From Roseomonas sp. (GTDB lineage Bacteria; Pseudomonadota; Alphaproteobacteria; Acetobacterales; Acetobacteraceae): 10,199 nucleotides of DNA. Each line of letters opens with the position of its first letter. Position 1 is the stretch's first letter. Positions 1 through 6,057 of this stretch are shown here, one piece after another. The notes beneath the pieces are model-generated. The model was not told the DNA's origin. It ran no database searches and saw nothing but the letters and a program-made list of their open reading frames with translations. Location: assembly GCA_020249415.1 (NCBI GenBank), contig JADCFR010000003.1:1-10199 (forward strand). The letters run 5' to 3'. The position numbers and the translations under genes were made by a program.

Positions 1-936
1 ATTCGGCCCCGCGCTTTTCGCTGCGCGCCACACCAGGGCGCGGGCTGCTTCCACCTCAATGGACATATCCGCTAGCATCCAGGCAAGGCCCTGGAATTCG
101 CCAATGGGCCGCCCGAATTGGCGCCGGGTCTGCGCACGCTCCAGCGCGTGTTCATAAGCCCCGGCGGCAAGCCCCAGTGCCACCGTCGCGGCCCCCACGC
201 GCTGGCCATTATAGGCATCAATCAGCCGGCCAAAGCCGCGCGCCCAGCCACCGGGCGGGCGCAGCACCATGCTATCGGGCACCTCAAGCCCGGCGATCTC
301 TGTCTCGGCTTCTGGCATGCCGCATAGGCCAAGGGAGGGGATGCGCTTGAAGCTAATCCCAGGCGGCGGGCCGTCGCCCTGGCGCACCACCAGAAAGCCG
401 CCAATGCCCTGATCGCGCCCATCTTCAATCACACGCGCGAAGATCAGATGCAGCCGAGAAACCCCGCCGCCCGTGATCCAGGTCTTGCGGCCATTGATCA
501 CCCATGTATCGCCATGGCGCACCGCGCGCGTCGTCATTTCAGTCGCGGCCGAGCCCGCTTCCGGCTCCGTGATCAGAATGGCGGGCTTGTCGCCGGCCAG
601 CACCAGATCGGCGGCGATGCGCTTTTGCGCGTCTGTGCCATAGGCCATGATGGCGCCAATGGCACCCATATTGGCTTCCACGGCAATGCGGCCAGAAACC
701 GCGCAGGCCTTGGAAAATTCCTCAATCACCAGGGCAGCGTCGAAGTAATCGCCTCCCGGCCCGCCCCATTGGCGCGGCACAGTCAGGCCGGTGAAGCCCG
801 CTTCCGCCATACGCTTCACCATGGGCCAGGGATAGGCGCCGGAGCGATCCGTCTCGGCGGCTTGGGCTGCCGCTTCGCGCGCCAATTCGCGCGCCCGGTC
901 GCGCAGCCTTGCCTGTTCGGGGGTCAAGCCATCCAT
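1..936 (-). CDS. acd: Acyl-CoA dehydrogenase superfamily, probable 3-sulfinopropanoyl-CoA desulfinase-like enzyme (C-terminus beyond window)
   Basis: The first 312 residues of a cytosolic flavoprotein are visible; the gene runs off the left edge without a stop. Acyl-CoA dehydrogenase landmarks are an all-helical N-terminus, LITEPEAGSA (121-130), WVINGRKTWITGG (145-157) and RRQFGRPIGEFQ (271-282). Several traits differ from ordinary dehydrogenases: GSA replaces the usual GSD after the TEP motif, Arg83 lies in SGRIAVEANMGAIGA, and AYNGQRVGA (241-249) stands where dehydrogenases usually have an ER motif. From memory these match Acd, the desulfinase that splits 3-sulfinopropanoyl-CoA into propionyl-CoA and sulfite and lacks the catalytic glutamate. 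That site lies outside the window, so ordinary dehydrogenase activity stays possible. The ATG at 936 follows the upstream stop by 10 nt, and a weak AAGG overlaps that stop, suggesting cotranscription with the DUF533 gene. Family is certain; the desulfinase assignment is moderate. Confidence 0.85.
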   Translation of the reverse strand, partial: MDGLTPEQARLRDRARELAREAAAQAAETDRSGAYPWPMVKRMAEAGFTGLTVPRQWGGPGGDYFDAALVIEEFSKACAVSGRIAVEANMGAIGAIMAYGTDAQKRIAADLVLAGDKPAILITEPEAGSAATEMTTRAVRHGDTWVINGRKTWITGGGVSRLHLIFARVIEDGRDQGIGGFLVVRQGDGPPPGISFKRIPSLGLCGMPEAETEIAGLEVPDSMVLRPPGGWARGFGRLIDAYNGQRVGAATVALGLAAGAYEHALERAQTRRQFGRPIGEFQGLAWMLADMSIEVEAARALVWRAAKSAGPN

Positions 937-946
937 GATGAGAACC

Positions 947-1654
947 TTATGAAAGACGTGCTTCGATAGCCGCCGCAGCGGCGCGATCCAGTTTGAGCGC
1001 CTTGGCGAATTGATCAAGCCAGGCGCGTTCGGCGGCTGCAATTTCTCCCGCGCCAACCACGGCGGCGGCGTAAAGCTGTGCGGCCAGCATGGGGTCACTC
1101 GCCAGCTTGGCCAATGCGGCGGGCGTCAGTGGCTTGTCGAAATCGGCCAGCACCATATCGCGCGCGGCGGGGCTGAGGCCCGCGCCGTCCAATTGCGCGG
1201 CAATGCGCCCGCGTTCTTCGGCATCAATCGCGCCATCGGCCTTGGCGGCGGCGATCATGCCGCGCAGCATAAGCAAGGCCTCGGCGGTTTCGGCGCTGGG
1301 TTCCTGCTCGGGCGCGGTGGCGACGGGCGCCCAGGGGTCGGCGGCGGGTTTTGCGGCGCCGGGCGCATTCCTGGCGGGCGGCGGCGTGCCCGCGCCCTGG
1401 CGCGATGGCCCGGACCAATCAAAGCTGCCACCCTTATCCTTGCCAGCAGGTGCTGGCCTCGGCGCGGGCGGCGCCGGGCTTTGGCTTTGGCGGAGGACTT
1501 CAATCGCAACGCCAGCCAGCCCCGCCAGGGCACGGGCCAATTGTGCATTGCCGGAAGCAGCGCGGGTGCGATAGCGCGGAGCGCTGCGGCGTCGAGGTGC
1601 CGCGCCGCCGCCCAGCACTGCGCCAATCACTCGCCCAAGATCGAACCCGGCCAT
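947..1654 (-). CDS. DUF533 / TerB-like (YebE family) protein
   Basis: This 235-residue protein has a short N-terminal segment (MAGFDLGRVIGAVLGGG), a basic stretch, a low-complexity Pro/Ala-rich linker (about 58-120) and a helical C-terminal domain (about 122-235). The C-terminal domain carries LMLRGMIAAAKADGAIDAEER (128-148), the acidic KADGxIDxEE signature of DUF533 and TerB-like folds, with a second helical repeat near ER at 209-210. Family members are often labelled tellurite resistance, but for the DUF533 branch (E. coli YebE type) the biochemical role is not established; the acidic loop could bind a metal. The glycine-rich N-terminus may associate with the membrane. A GGGAGGG ribosome site precedes the ATG. 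The gene lies 25 nt after oxyR and 10 nt before the acyl-CoA dehydrogenase-like gene, so it is probably in one operon with both. Confidence 0.8.
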   Translation of the reverse strand: MAGFDLGRVIGAVLGGGAAPRRRSAPRYRTRAASGNAQLARALAGLAGVAIEVLRQSQSPAPPAPRPAPAGKDKGGSFDWSGPSRQGAGTPPPARNAPGAAKPAADPWAPVATAPEQEPSAETAEALLMLRGMIAAAKADGAIDAEERGRIAAQLDGAGLSPAARDMVLADFDKPLTPAALAKLASDPMLAAQLYAAAVVGAGEIAAAERAWLDQFAKALKLDRAAAAAIEARLS

Positions 1655-1679
1655 GCTAAGCCCTCCCGTGATGGCAGCA

Positions 1680-2585
1680 TTACAAATCCTGCATCACCGC
1701 GGCAATCGCGGGCGCGAGGGCGCGAAACTCCTCGGCCCTTGGGCTGCGCGCGCGCCAGGCAAGGCCAATGCGCCGGCTGGTGCCGCTTTCCAATGGCCGT
1801 GTCACCAGCCCGGTCCCCGCGAGCACGCCGCCCGCCACGGCGAGCCGCGGCAGGAGCGTAATCCCAAGCCCGCTGGCCGCCATTTGCACGAGTGTGTGGA
1901 GCGAGGTTGCGGAAAATTCCTCCGCCGCCAAAGCCCCGGAAAGCCCGCAGGCGGAAAGCGCATGATCGCGCAGGCAATGGCCATCCTGCAGCAGCAATAG
2001 TTTTTCATCCATCAGCGCGCGGGGCGCAATGCTGGTGCGCGCGGCCAAGGGATGGTCTTCCGGGCAGGCGAGCAGAAAAGGGTCCTCGGCGATGGCCAGC
2101 GTCTCCGCAGCGCCGCAATCGCAGGGGAGTGCCAATAGCAGCAAATCAAGCCGGCCGGATTCCAAAGCCTCAACCAGCCTTTCGGTCAAATCCTCGCGCA
2201 ACCAAGGGCGCAGGCGCGGAAAATCGGCGCGCAGTCGGGGCATCAGGCGCGGCAGCAGAAAGGGGCTGATGGTCGGGATGACGCCAAGGCGGATCGGTCC
2301 CGAAAGTGGTTCCCGCGCGGCGGTCGCGGTTTCCACGCAGCTATTGAGTGCTGCCAATGCGACCCGGGCGCGCTGGATCAGTTCCGCGCCAAGGGGCGTG
2401 AAAACGGGTTTTTTGGCGCCGCTCCGTTCCAGGATTGCCGCATCCAACTGCCGTTCGAGTGCGATCATACCCGCTGAGAGCGTGGATTGCGTGACCCCAC
2501 AGGCCGAAGCGGCGCGGCCAAAATGCTCATATTCGGCGAGTGCCACCAGATAGCGAAGCTGTTGCGGCGTGGGCAGGGCAATCAT
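1680..2585 (-). CDS. oxyR: OxyR, LysR-family hydrogen peroxide sensor and regulator
   Basis: This is a 301-residue LysR-type regulator with an N-terminal winged helix-turn-helix (about 5-64, containing HFGRAASACGVTQSTLSAGM) and a C-terminal sensor domain (about 95-295). Several blocks follow E. coli OxyR closely: LGVIPTISPFLLP, EKLLLLQDGHCLRDHALSAC, EFSATSLHTLVQMAASGLGITLLP. The redox pair Cys204 and Cys213 has the same spacing as E. coli Cys199/Cys208, and His203, Thr105 and Thr134 match residues of the peroxide pocket. It should therefore sense peroxide through a disulfide and control antioxidant genes. No catalase or peroxiredoxin gene is divergent to it here. No strong ribosome site is visible ahead of the ATG at 2585, but the homology block begins directly after it. 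The gene probably heads a transcript through the DUF533 and acyl-CoA dehydrogenase-like genes. Confidence 0.93.
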   Translation of the reverse strand: MIALPTPQQLRYLVALAEYEHFGRAASACGVTQSTLSAGMIALERQLDAAILERSGAKKPVFTPLGAELIQRARVALAALNSCVETATAAREPLSGPIRLGVIPTISPFLLPRLMPRLRADFPRLRPWLREDLTERLVEALESGRLDLLLLALPCDCGAAETLAIAEDPFLLACPEDHPLAARTSIAPRALMDEKLLLLQDGHCLRDHALSACGLSGALAAEEFSATSLHTLVQMAASGLGITLLPRLAVAGGVLAGTGLVTRPLESGTSRRIGLAWRARSPRAEEFRALAPAIAAVMQDL

Positions 2586-2611
2586 CGCATGATCCGATTA
2601 TTTATCGAAAA

Positions 2612-2626
2612 CCCTCTGTTGGAGGG
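2612..2626 (-). terminator. Small hairpin with T-run ahead of oxyR
   Basis: Read on the minus strand, CCCTC and GAGGG form a 5-bp stem around a CAACA loop, followed directly by TTTTCG. It lies in the 126-nt gap between the small secreted protein gene and oxyR, 26 nt before the oxyR start. It could be a weak terminator for the upstream gene or part of the oxyR leader. The stem is short, so confidence is low. Nothing else clear was found in this gap. Confidence 0.3.
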
Positions 2627-2711
2627 CGCGCCGCGATATATGGGGCGTTATTGGCCCTCACTCAAAGAACCGTGAAGGCCCTGGGGCAAAAACTGGCCTA
2701 TCCGGTGTTTT

Positions 2712-3071
2712 TCAACGACGCACCCAGCGTTCCTGACCAAGCCTGGTCCCGCCGGCATAGGTCCAGATACCGGACCAGACACCATTTTCATTCACCAGCA
2801 GCACAAGCCCGGTATCATTGCCAGAACGATAGCTGACCGTGATAAAAGAATCATCGCCAATGCCGGTGCCAAGATAACGCTGCCCATCAATCACCCAGGT
2901 GACACGCAGCGTGTCACCGGTGGGCACGACCTCCACCGTGCCGCCATAGGCGACGCCATCCGGGGTACGACCTTCCACATTATAGCGGCCCACAACGCTT
3001 TTCTGCGCCGCCGCGCCACCCACCAGGGCCATGAGAATGGGCAGCGCCAGCAGCAAGCGTTTTTTGATCAT
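2712..3071 (-). CDS. Small secreted beta-rich protein of unknown function
   Basis: This 119-residue protein has a clear Sec signal peptide (MIKKRLLLALPILMALVGGAAA, cleavage probably before Gln23) and a mature domain of about 97 residues with alternating beta-strand character. The mature part is rich in Gly and aromatic residues, including VVGRYNVEG, YGGTVEVV, LRVTWVIDGQ and GVWSGIWTYAGG, which suggests a small periplasmic beta-barrel or sandwich. It has no cysteine. I recognise it only as resembling small hypothetical exported proteins of alphaproteobacteria and assign no function. The start at 3071 is preferred over an upstream ATG at 3125 because AGGAG sits 7 nt before it and the signal peptide begins exactly there. 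The gene lies between the DadA-like gene and oxyR, separated from both by hairpins, so it may be its own transcript. Confidence 0.8.
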   Translation of the reverse strand: MIKKRLLLALPILMALVGGAAAQKSVVGRYNVEGRTPDGVAYGGTVEVVPTGDTLRVTWVIDGQRYLGTGIGDDSFITVSYRSGNDTGLVLLVNENGVWSGIWTYAGGTRLGQERWVRR

Positions 3072-3078
3072 CGAATCG

Positions 3079-3083
3079 CTCCT
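3079..3083 (-). promoter_or_regulatory. Strong ribosome binding site fixing the secreted-protein start
   Basis: AGGAG, preceded by a run of A, lies 7 nt ahead of the ATG at 3071. It supports that start over the longer frame beginning at 3125 and is among the strongest ribosome sites in the window. Confidence 0.75.
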
Positions 3084-3104
3084 TTTTTCTGTGGTCAAAG
3101 ATAA

Positions 3105-3127
3105 GCTTCCCAAGCTTTTGGGCAAGC
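3105..3127 (-). terminator. Hairpin after the DadA-like gene
   Basis: On the minus strand GCTT-g-CCCAA and TTGGGAAGC pair as a 9-bp stem with one bulged base and an AAGC loop. TTATCTTTG follows, a loose T-rich tail. It lies 17 nt after the stop of the DadA-like gene and before the secreted-protein start. It is a plausible intrinsic terminator or attenuator; the tail is imperfect. Confidence 0.45.
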
Positions 3128-3143
3128 CGCGATTAGCTGCGTT

Positions 3144-4385
3144 TCAATACCGCCCCGGATCATAAGGCTTTGGGTCAATGAAGGGCGCTTCGCCCATCAT
3201 CATCTCGGCGACCAGCCGCCCGGTCGTTGGCCCCAGCGTAAAGCCCTGATGCGCGTGCCCAAAGGCGCACCAGGCGCCGTCCTGACCGGGCAGGCGGCCG
3301 ATGATCGGCAGCATATCGGGCGTACACGGCCTGACCCCTAGCCAGGGATCATCTTCGACCGCTTCTGCCAAAGGCAAAAGCTTGCGCGCGAGAGGTTCAG
3401 CGCGCGCCAATTGCACCGGGGTTTTCGGTGCATCATCGGGCGCGAATTCAGCGCCTGTGGTCAGCCTGACGCCCGCGCGCATCGGCACCAGCACAAAGCC
3501 GCTATCGGCATCCATGAAACCGCGCTGCAGCACCGCATTGCCCTGCATGCGGTAATGGCGGTGATAGCCGCGCTTGCCAAAAAGCGGCGGCGCATAGCCG
3601 AAGCGCCGCGTGAGCTTCGCGGAAGCCGAGCCGAGCGCCACGACAACCTGCCCTGCCTCCCGCGCGCCATCCGCGCTTTGGACGCGCCAGCCCGCGCCAT
3701 GGCGTTCAAGGCTGAGCGCATCGCCGCGCAGGATCTGCCCGCCCGCTTCAGTAAAGCGCTTGGCGTAGAACAGCGTCAGCGCCTGCGGATCACTCACTGA
3801 CAGCGGATCGGTCCAGTGAATGGCGCCAAGGCGCTTGACCAGCAGATGTGGTTCCGCCGCCGCGATACCGGCCTGATCGAGCAGCGCGTAATTCACACCC
3901 TGTTCGCGCTTCAGTATCTCGGCTTCCGCAATGGCCGCGTTCAAGGCTGTTTGGTTATTGTAAAGCCGCATCCAGCCAATGGGGCGCAGCAGCGCTTCGG
4001 CTTCGGTCCCGCGTGTGAGCGCCACATGTTCATCAATGCAGGTCACGATCAGCCGCGCATAGGCTTCCGCAATGGGCCGATAGCGTGATGGCGCCGAATG
4101 CCACCAATATTTGAACAAGGGTGCGGCAAGGCTGAGCAGCGCGGAGGGATGATAGGAAGCATCCACCGATCGGTTCTGCGCCATGCGCCAAAGTGTCGCG
4201 ATATCGCGCGGGAAGGGGTGCGGATAGACGGCTTCGCGCTGGATCAGGCCCGCATTGCCGAAGGAGGCGCCTTCGCCAGGTGGTGCGCGGTCCAGCACCA
4301 CCACCTGCGCACCGCGGCGTTGCAGATGCAGTGCGATGGAAACGCCGATCATGCCGGCACCAAGCACGATCACAGATCGCGACAT
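3144..4385 (-). CDS. DadA-like FAD-dependent amine / D-amino-acid oxidoreductase
   Basis: The 413-residue length is typical of DadA/DAO-family flavoenzymes. An N-terminal Rossmann motif VIVLGAGMIG (5-14) with acidic Asp32 ending the second strand binds the ADP part of FAD. The C-terminal block LGVRPCTPDMLPIIGR (349-364) and FGHAHQGFTLGPTTGRLVAEMM (375-396) is the second conserved FAD-contact region. Family members oxidise D-amino acids, N-methylated amino acids or opines to imine or keto products and pass electrons to quinones or oxygen; the substrate cannot be read here. The ATG at 4385 has AGGA about 8 nt upstream and opens on the Rossmann strand. The gene follows a GST-cupin pair on the same strand but is separated from it by a palindromic repeat and a GC-rich hairpin, so it may be transcribed alone. 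Confidence 0.85.
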   Translation of the reverse strand: MSRSVIVLGAGMIGVSIALHLQRRGAQVVVLDRAPPGEGASFGNAGLIQREAVYPHPFPRDIATLWRMAQNRSVDASYHPSALLSLAAPLFKYWWHSAPSRYRPIAEAYARLIVTCIDEHVALTRGTEAEALLRPIGWMRLYNNQTALNAAIAEAEILKREQGVNYALLDQAGIAAAEPHLLVKRLGAIHWTDPLSVSDPQALTLFYAKRFTEAGGQILRGDALSLERHGAGWRVQSADGAREAGQVVVALGSASAKLTRRFGYAPPLFGKRGYHRHYRMQGNAVLQRGFMDADSGFVLVPMRAGVRLTTGAEFAPDDAPKTPVQLARAEPLARKLLPLAEAVEDDPWLGVRPCTPDMLPIIGRLPGQDGAWCAFGHAHQGFTLGPTTGRLVAEMMMGEAPFIDPKPYDPGRY

Positions 4386-4413
4386 TCTTCTTCTTCCTGT
4401 CTCACGCGCCCCG

Positions 4414-4429
4414 GCGCGTCGAACCTTTG
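4414..4429 (-). other. GC-rich hairpin in the leader of the DadA-like gene
   Basis: ACGCGC and GCGCGT form a 6-bp stem with a 4-nt loop, ending 28 nt before the ATG at 4385 and close to its ribosome site. There is no T-tract. It may affect leader folding or be incidental in GC-rich DNA. Confidence 0.3.
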
Positions 4430-4436
4430 GTTGATC

Positions 4437-4480
4437 GCATTTTCCGAGCCGCCAAGTGACTTCACTTGGCTTGAAAATGC
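4437..4480. repeat. Compound palindromic intergenic element (REP-like)
   Basis: Two nested inverted repeats are visible. The outer arms are GCATTTTC (4437-4444) and GAAAATGC (4473-4480); the inner arms are CCAAGTGA (4452-4459) and TCACTTGG (4462-4469), separated by CT. All 16 arm pairs match, with asymmetric internal loops of 7 and 3 nt. The element begins 2 nt past the cupin stop. No T-tract follows on either strand, so it is not a standard intrinsic terminator. Its architecture resembles dispersed palindromic repeats found in many copies in alphaproteobacterial genomes, but only one copy is present here, so the multicopy nature is inferred. Confidence 0.6.
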
Positions 4481-4481
4481 T

Positions 4482-4850
4482 CTACACGTCTTTAGTCTCA
4501 AACTCCGCCGGACCGGTGATTTCGATCAATTCCAGGTCCTCCGAATGCGCGACTTCGCGATGCTTCACCAAGGGCGGCTGATAGCAGCTATCGCCGGCGC
4601 GGAATTCCTTGACGCCGATATCCTCATATTCAAAGCGCACCCAGCCCTTCAGCACATAGAACATCTGAAACTTCAGATTATGGGTATGCCATTGCCCGGT
4701 GGCATGGGCGCCGGGGATGGCGCGAATGACATGCGCGCCAAAGGCGCCGTCCGTCGCTCCTTTGATGCCGAGATCACGATATTCGAAAAACGGGCGCAGC
4801 CCGCGGATGAATTCCGAAGCCTCGGCATGGCTGGTTGTTGTGGTGGTCAT
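4482..4850 (-). CDS. Small single-domain cupin protein
   Basis: This 122-residue protein has one cupin beta-barrel. Motif 1 is GQWHTHNLKFQMFYVLKG (52-69) and motif 2 is around GDSCYQPPLVKHREV (86-100). Probable metal ligands are His55, His57 and His97; the glutamate usual in motif 1 is Gln62, as in some functional cupins. The substrate is unknown; such proteins include dioxygenases, isomerases and sensors. The start at 4850 is preferred to an upstream ATG at 4886, which would overlap the GST gene, because AGGA lies 9 nt before it. The start is 13 nt after the GST stop, whose sequence overlaps the ribosome site, so the two genes are very likely cotranscribed. The T-rich N-terminus (MTTTTTSH) is probably disordered. 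Confidence 0.82.
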   Translation of the reverse strand: MTTTTTSHAEASEFIRGLRPFFEYRDLGIKGATDGAFGAHVIRAIPGAHATGQWHTHNLKFQMFYVLKGWVRFEYEDIGVKEFRAGDSCYQPPLVKHREVAHSEDLELIEITGPAEFETKDV

Positions 4851-4863
4851 GGCATGTGATCCT

Positions 4864-5490
4864 TCAGGCAAGCGGCAGCGCCACATGGCGCGTAAAGCCG
4901 GGCCGTGTCAGCAGCGTATCATAATAGCGGCGGAGATTGGGCAGGTTCGGGCGTTCGACGGGCAGCACATGCCAGCGATGCACCCAGCAACCGAGTGTCA
5001 GGTCGGCCAGTGTCAGCGCATCGCCACACAAAAAGCGCTGCCCTTCGAGTTTCTTGTCGATAATGCCCCAAAGCCGGCCTGCCTCATCGCGCGCCTTGGC
5101 TTCCGCCTTCCAATCGCGTTCCGGTTCCGGCAGGCGCACATGGGTGAAGAAGATCGTCACCATGGGTGCTGTCAGATGCCCAAGCGTCCAATCCATCCAG
5201 GTTTCCACCGCCGCCCTTTGGCGCGGATCCCGCGGGTAGATCGGGCTATCGGGCGCTTCGGAGTTACACAGGTACCGGCAGATCGTGTTGCTTTCCCACA
5301 GCGCCCAGCCATCGTCTTCCTGCAAGGTCGGCACCAGGCCCATCGGGTTCATGGCGCGGTATTCCGGCTCCTTGGTGCGGCCAAAGGCGCCGCCGGCATC
5401 TATCCTTTCATAGGAAAGGCCGAGCTCTTCCATCAGCCACAGCACCTTCATCACATTGCTGGAACTTGTCCGGCCCCAAAGCTTGCGCAT
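4864..5490 (-). CDS. Glutathione S-transferase family protein
   Basis: This 208-residue cytosolic protein has the standard GST length and two domains. The thioredoxin-like N-terminal domain (1-77) has a serine-rich active region RTSSSNVMK (7-15), the cis-proline motif NPMGLVP (48-54) and the glutathione gamma-glutamyl binding pair Glu66-Ser67 in WESNTICRYL. The helical C-terminal domain (about 88-208) has GDALTLADLTLG (156-167), the N-capping box of the GST fold. It likely conjugates or otherwise uses glutathione on a small electrophile; the class and substrate are unclear. AAGGGAG precedes the ATG at 5490. It is divergent from dsbB across a 90-nt gap and leads into the cupin gene. Confidence 0.9.
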   Translation of the reverse strand: MRKLWGRTSSSNVMKVLWLMEELGLSYERIDAGGAFGRTKEPEYRAMNPMGLVPTLQEDDGWALWESNTICRYLCNSEAPDSPIYPRDPRQRAAVETWMDWTLGHLTAPMVTIFFTHVRLPEPERDWKAEAKARDEAGRLWGIIDKKLEGQRFLCGDALTLADLTLGCWVHRWHVLPVERPNLPNLRRYYDTLLTRPGFTRHVALPLA

Positions 5491-5580
5491 GGCTTTTCTC
5501 CCTTGCCTGAGATCAGCCTAAAGGGCTCAGCCGGGCGGGTCCAGTTGCAAGCGCCGCCGTGGCGCGCAATCTCTCTCCCC

Positions 5581-6057
5581 ATGAAGCGCGCTTTGATCAT
5601 TCTGACCCTGGCCGCCGCCGCACCGCTTTTGGCCCAGGCCAGTGAGACCTGGCTCGGGCTCGCGCCCTGCGAGCTTTGCCTGTGGCAGCGCTGGCCCTAT
5701 TGGGTGGCGGCGGGTCTGGCGGCGCTGGCGCTGGTGCTGCCGGGCCACGCCGGGGTGCTGCTGGGCCTGGCTGGGCTGGCTGCCATCGCCTCCGGCCTGC
5801 TGGGCGGGTTTCATTTGGGGGTTGAGCAAGGTTTTTGGCCCTCGCCGCTTGCCGGCTGCAAGGCCGCCACTTCAGGCGGCGCCATGAGCATCGAGGATAT
5901 GCTGAAAAACCTCACCCCCATCCCGAATAAGCCCTGTGACGCGCCGGCTTTTCTGATCCCCGGCCTTCCCATTTCAATGGCGGCATTGAATATGGTGTAT
6001 GGATTGGGCCTTGGGGCGCTTGCGCTGCGCCTCGCCCGGCAAGGAGCCAGAGCATGA
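5581..6057 (+). CDS. dsbB: DsbB, disulfide bond formation protein B
   Basis: This 158-residue inner-membrane protein has four hydrophobic segments, near 2-20, 39-55, 57-76 and 128-151. It reoxidises DsbA in the periplasm and passes the electrons to ubiquinone. The first periplasmic loop has Cys30 and Cys33 in APCELCLWQRWPYW; Arg37 lies four residues after the second cysteine, like the quinone-site Arg48 of E. coli. The second loop has Cys93 and Cys119, so all four catalytic cysteines are present. It is slightly shorter than E. coli DsbB (176 residues). No strong ribosome site precedes the ATG at 5581, but the open frame upstream has no hydrophobic or homologous content. The stop overlaps the coq7 start as ATGA, pointing to translational coupling. 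A dsbA gene is not in the window. Confidence 0.92.
   Translation: MKRALIILTLAAAAPLLAQASETWLGLAPCELCLWQRWPYWVAAGLAALALVLPGHAGVLLGLAGLAAIASGLLGGFHLGVEQGFWPSPLAGCKAATSGGAMSIEDMLKNLTPIPNKPCDAPAFLIPGLPISMAALNMVYGLGLGALALRLARQGARA

Noticed and set aside
448..969. Plus-strand open frame opposite the acyl-CoA dehydrogenase-like gene
   Set aside because: Its translation is Arg/His/Gly-rich with no recognisable motif, and it is antisense to a well-supported gene.
947..1654. Tellurite resistance function for the TerB-like protein
   Set aside because: The label comes from distant fold similarity; no other ter genes are present, so no such function is claimed.
1010..1861. Long plus-strand open frame of 283 codons
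   Set aside because: It spans the opposite strand of the DUF533 gene and the end of oxyR; low-complexity composition marks it as a by-product of high GC.
2029..2553. Plus-strand open frame opposite oxyR
   Set aside because: Ser/Arg-rich, without motifs, and antisense to a gene with conserved active residues.
4699..5580. Upstream extension of the dsbB frame by about 290 codons
   Set aside because: It is antisense to the GST and cupin genes and has no membrane or DsbB-like content; the ATG at 5581 fits the DsbB start.
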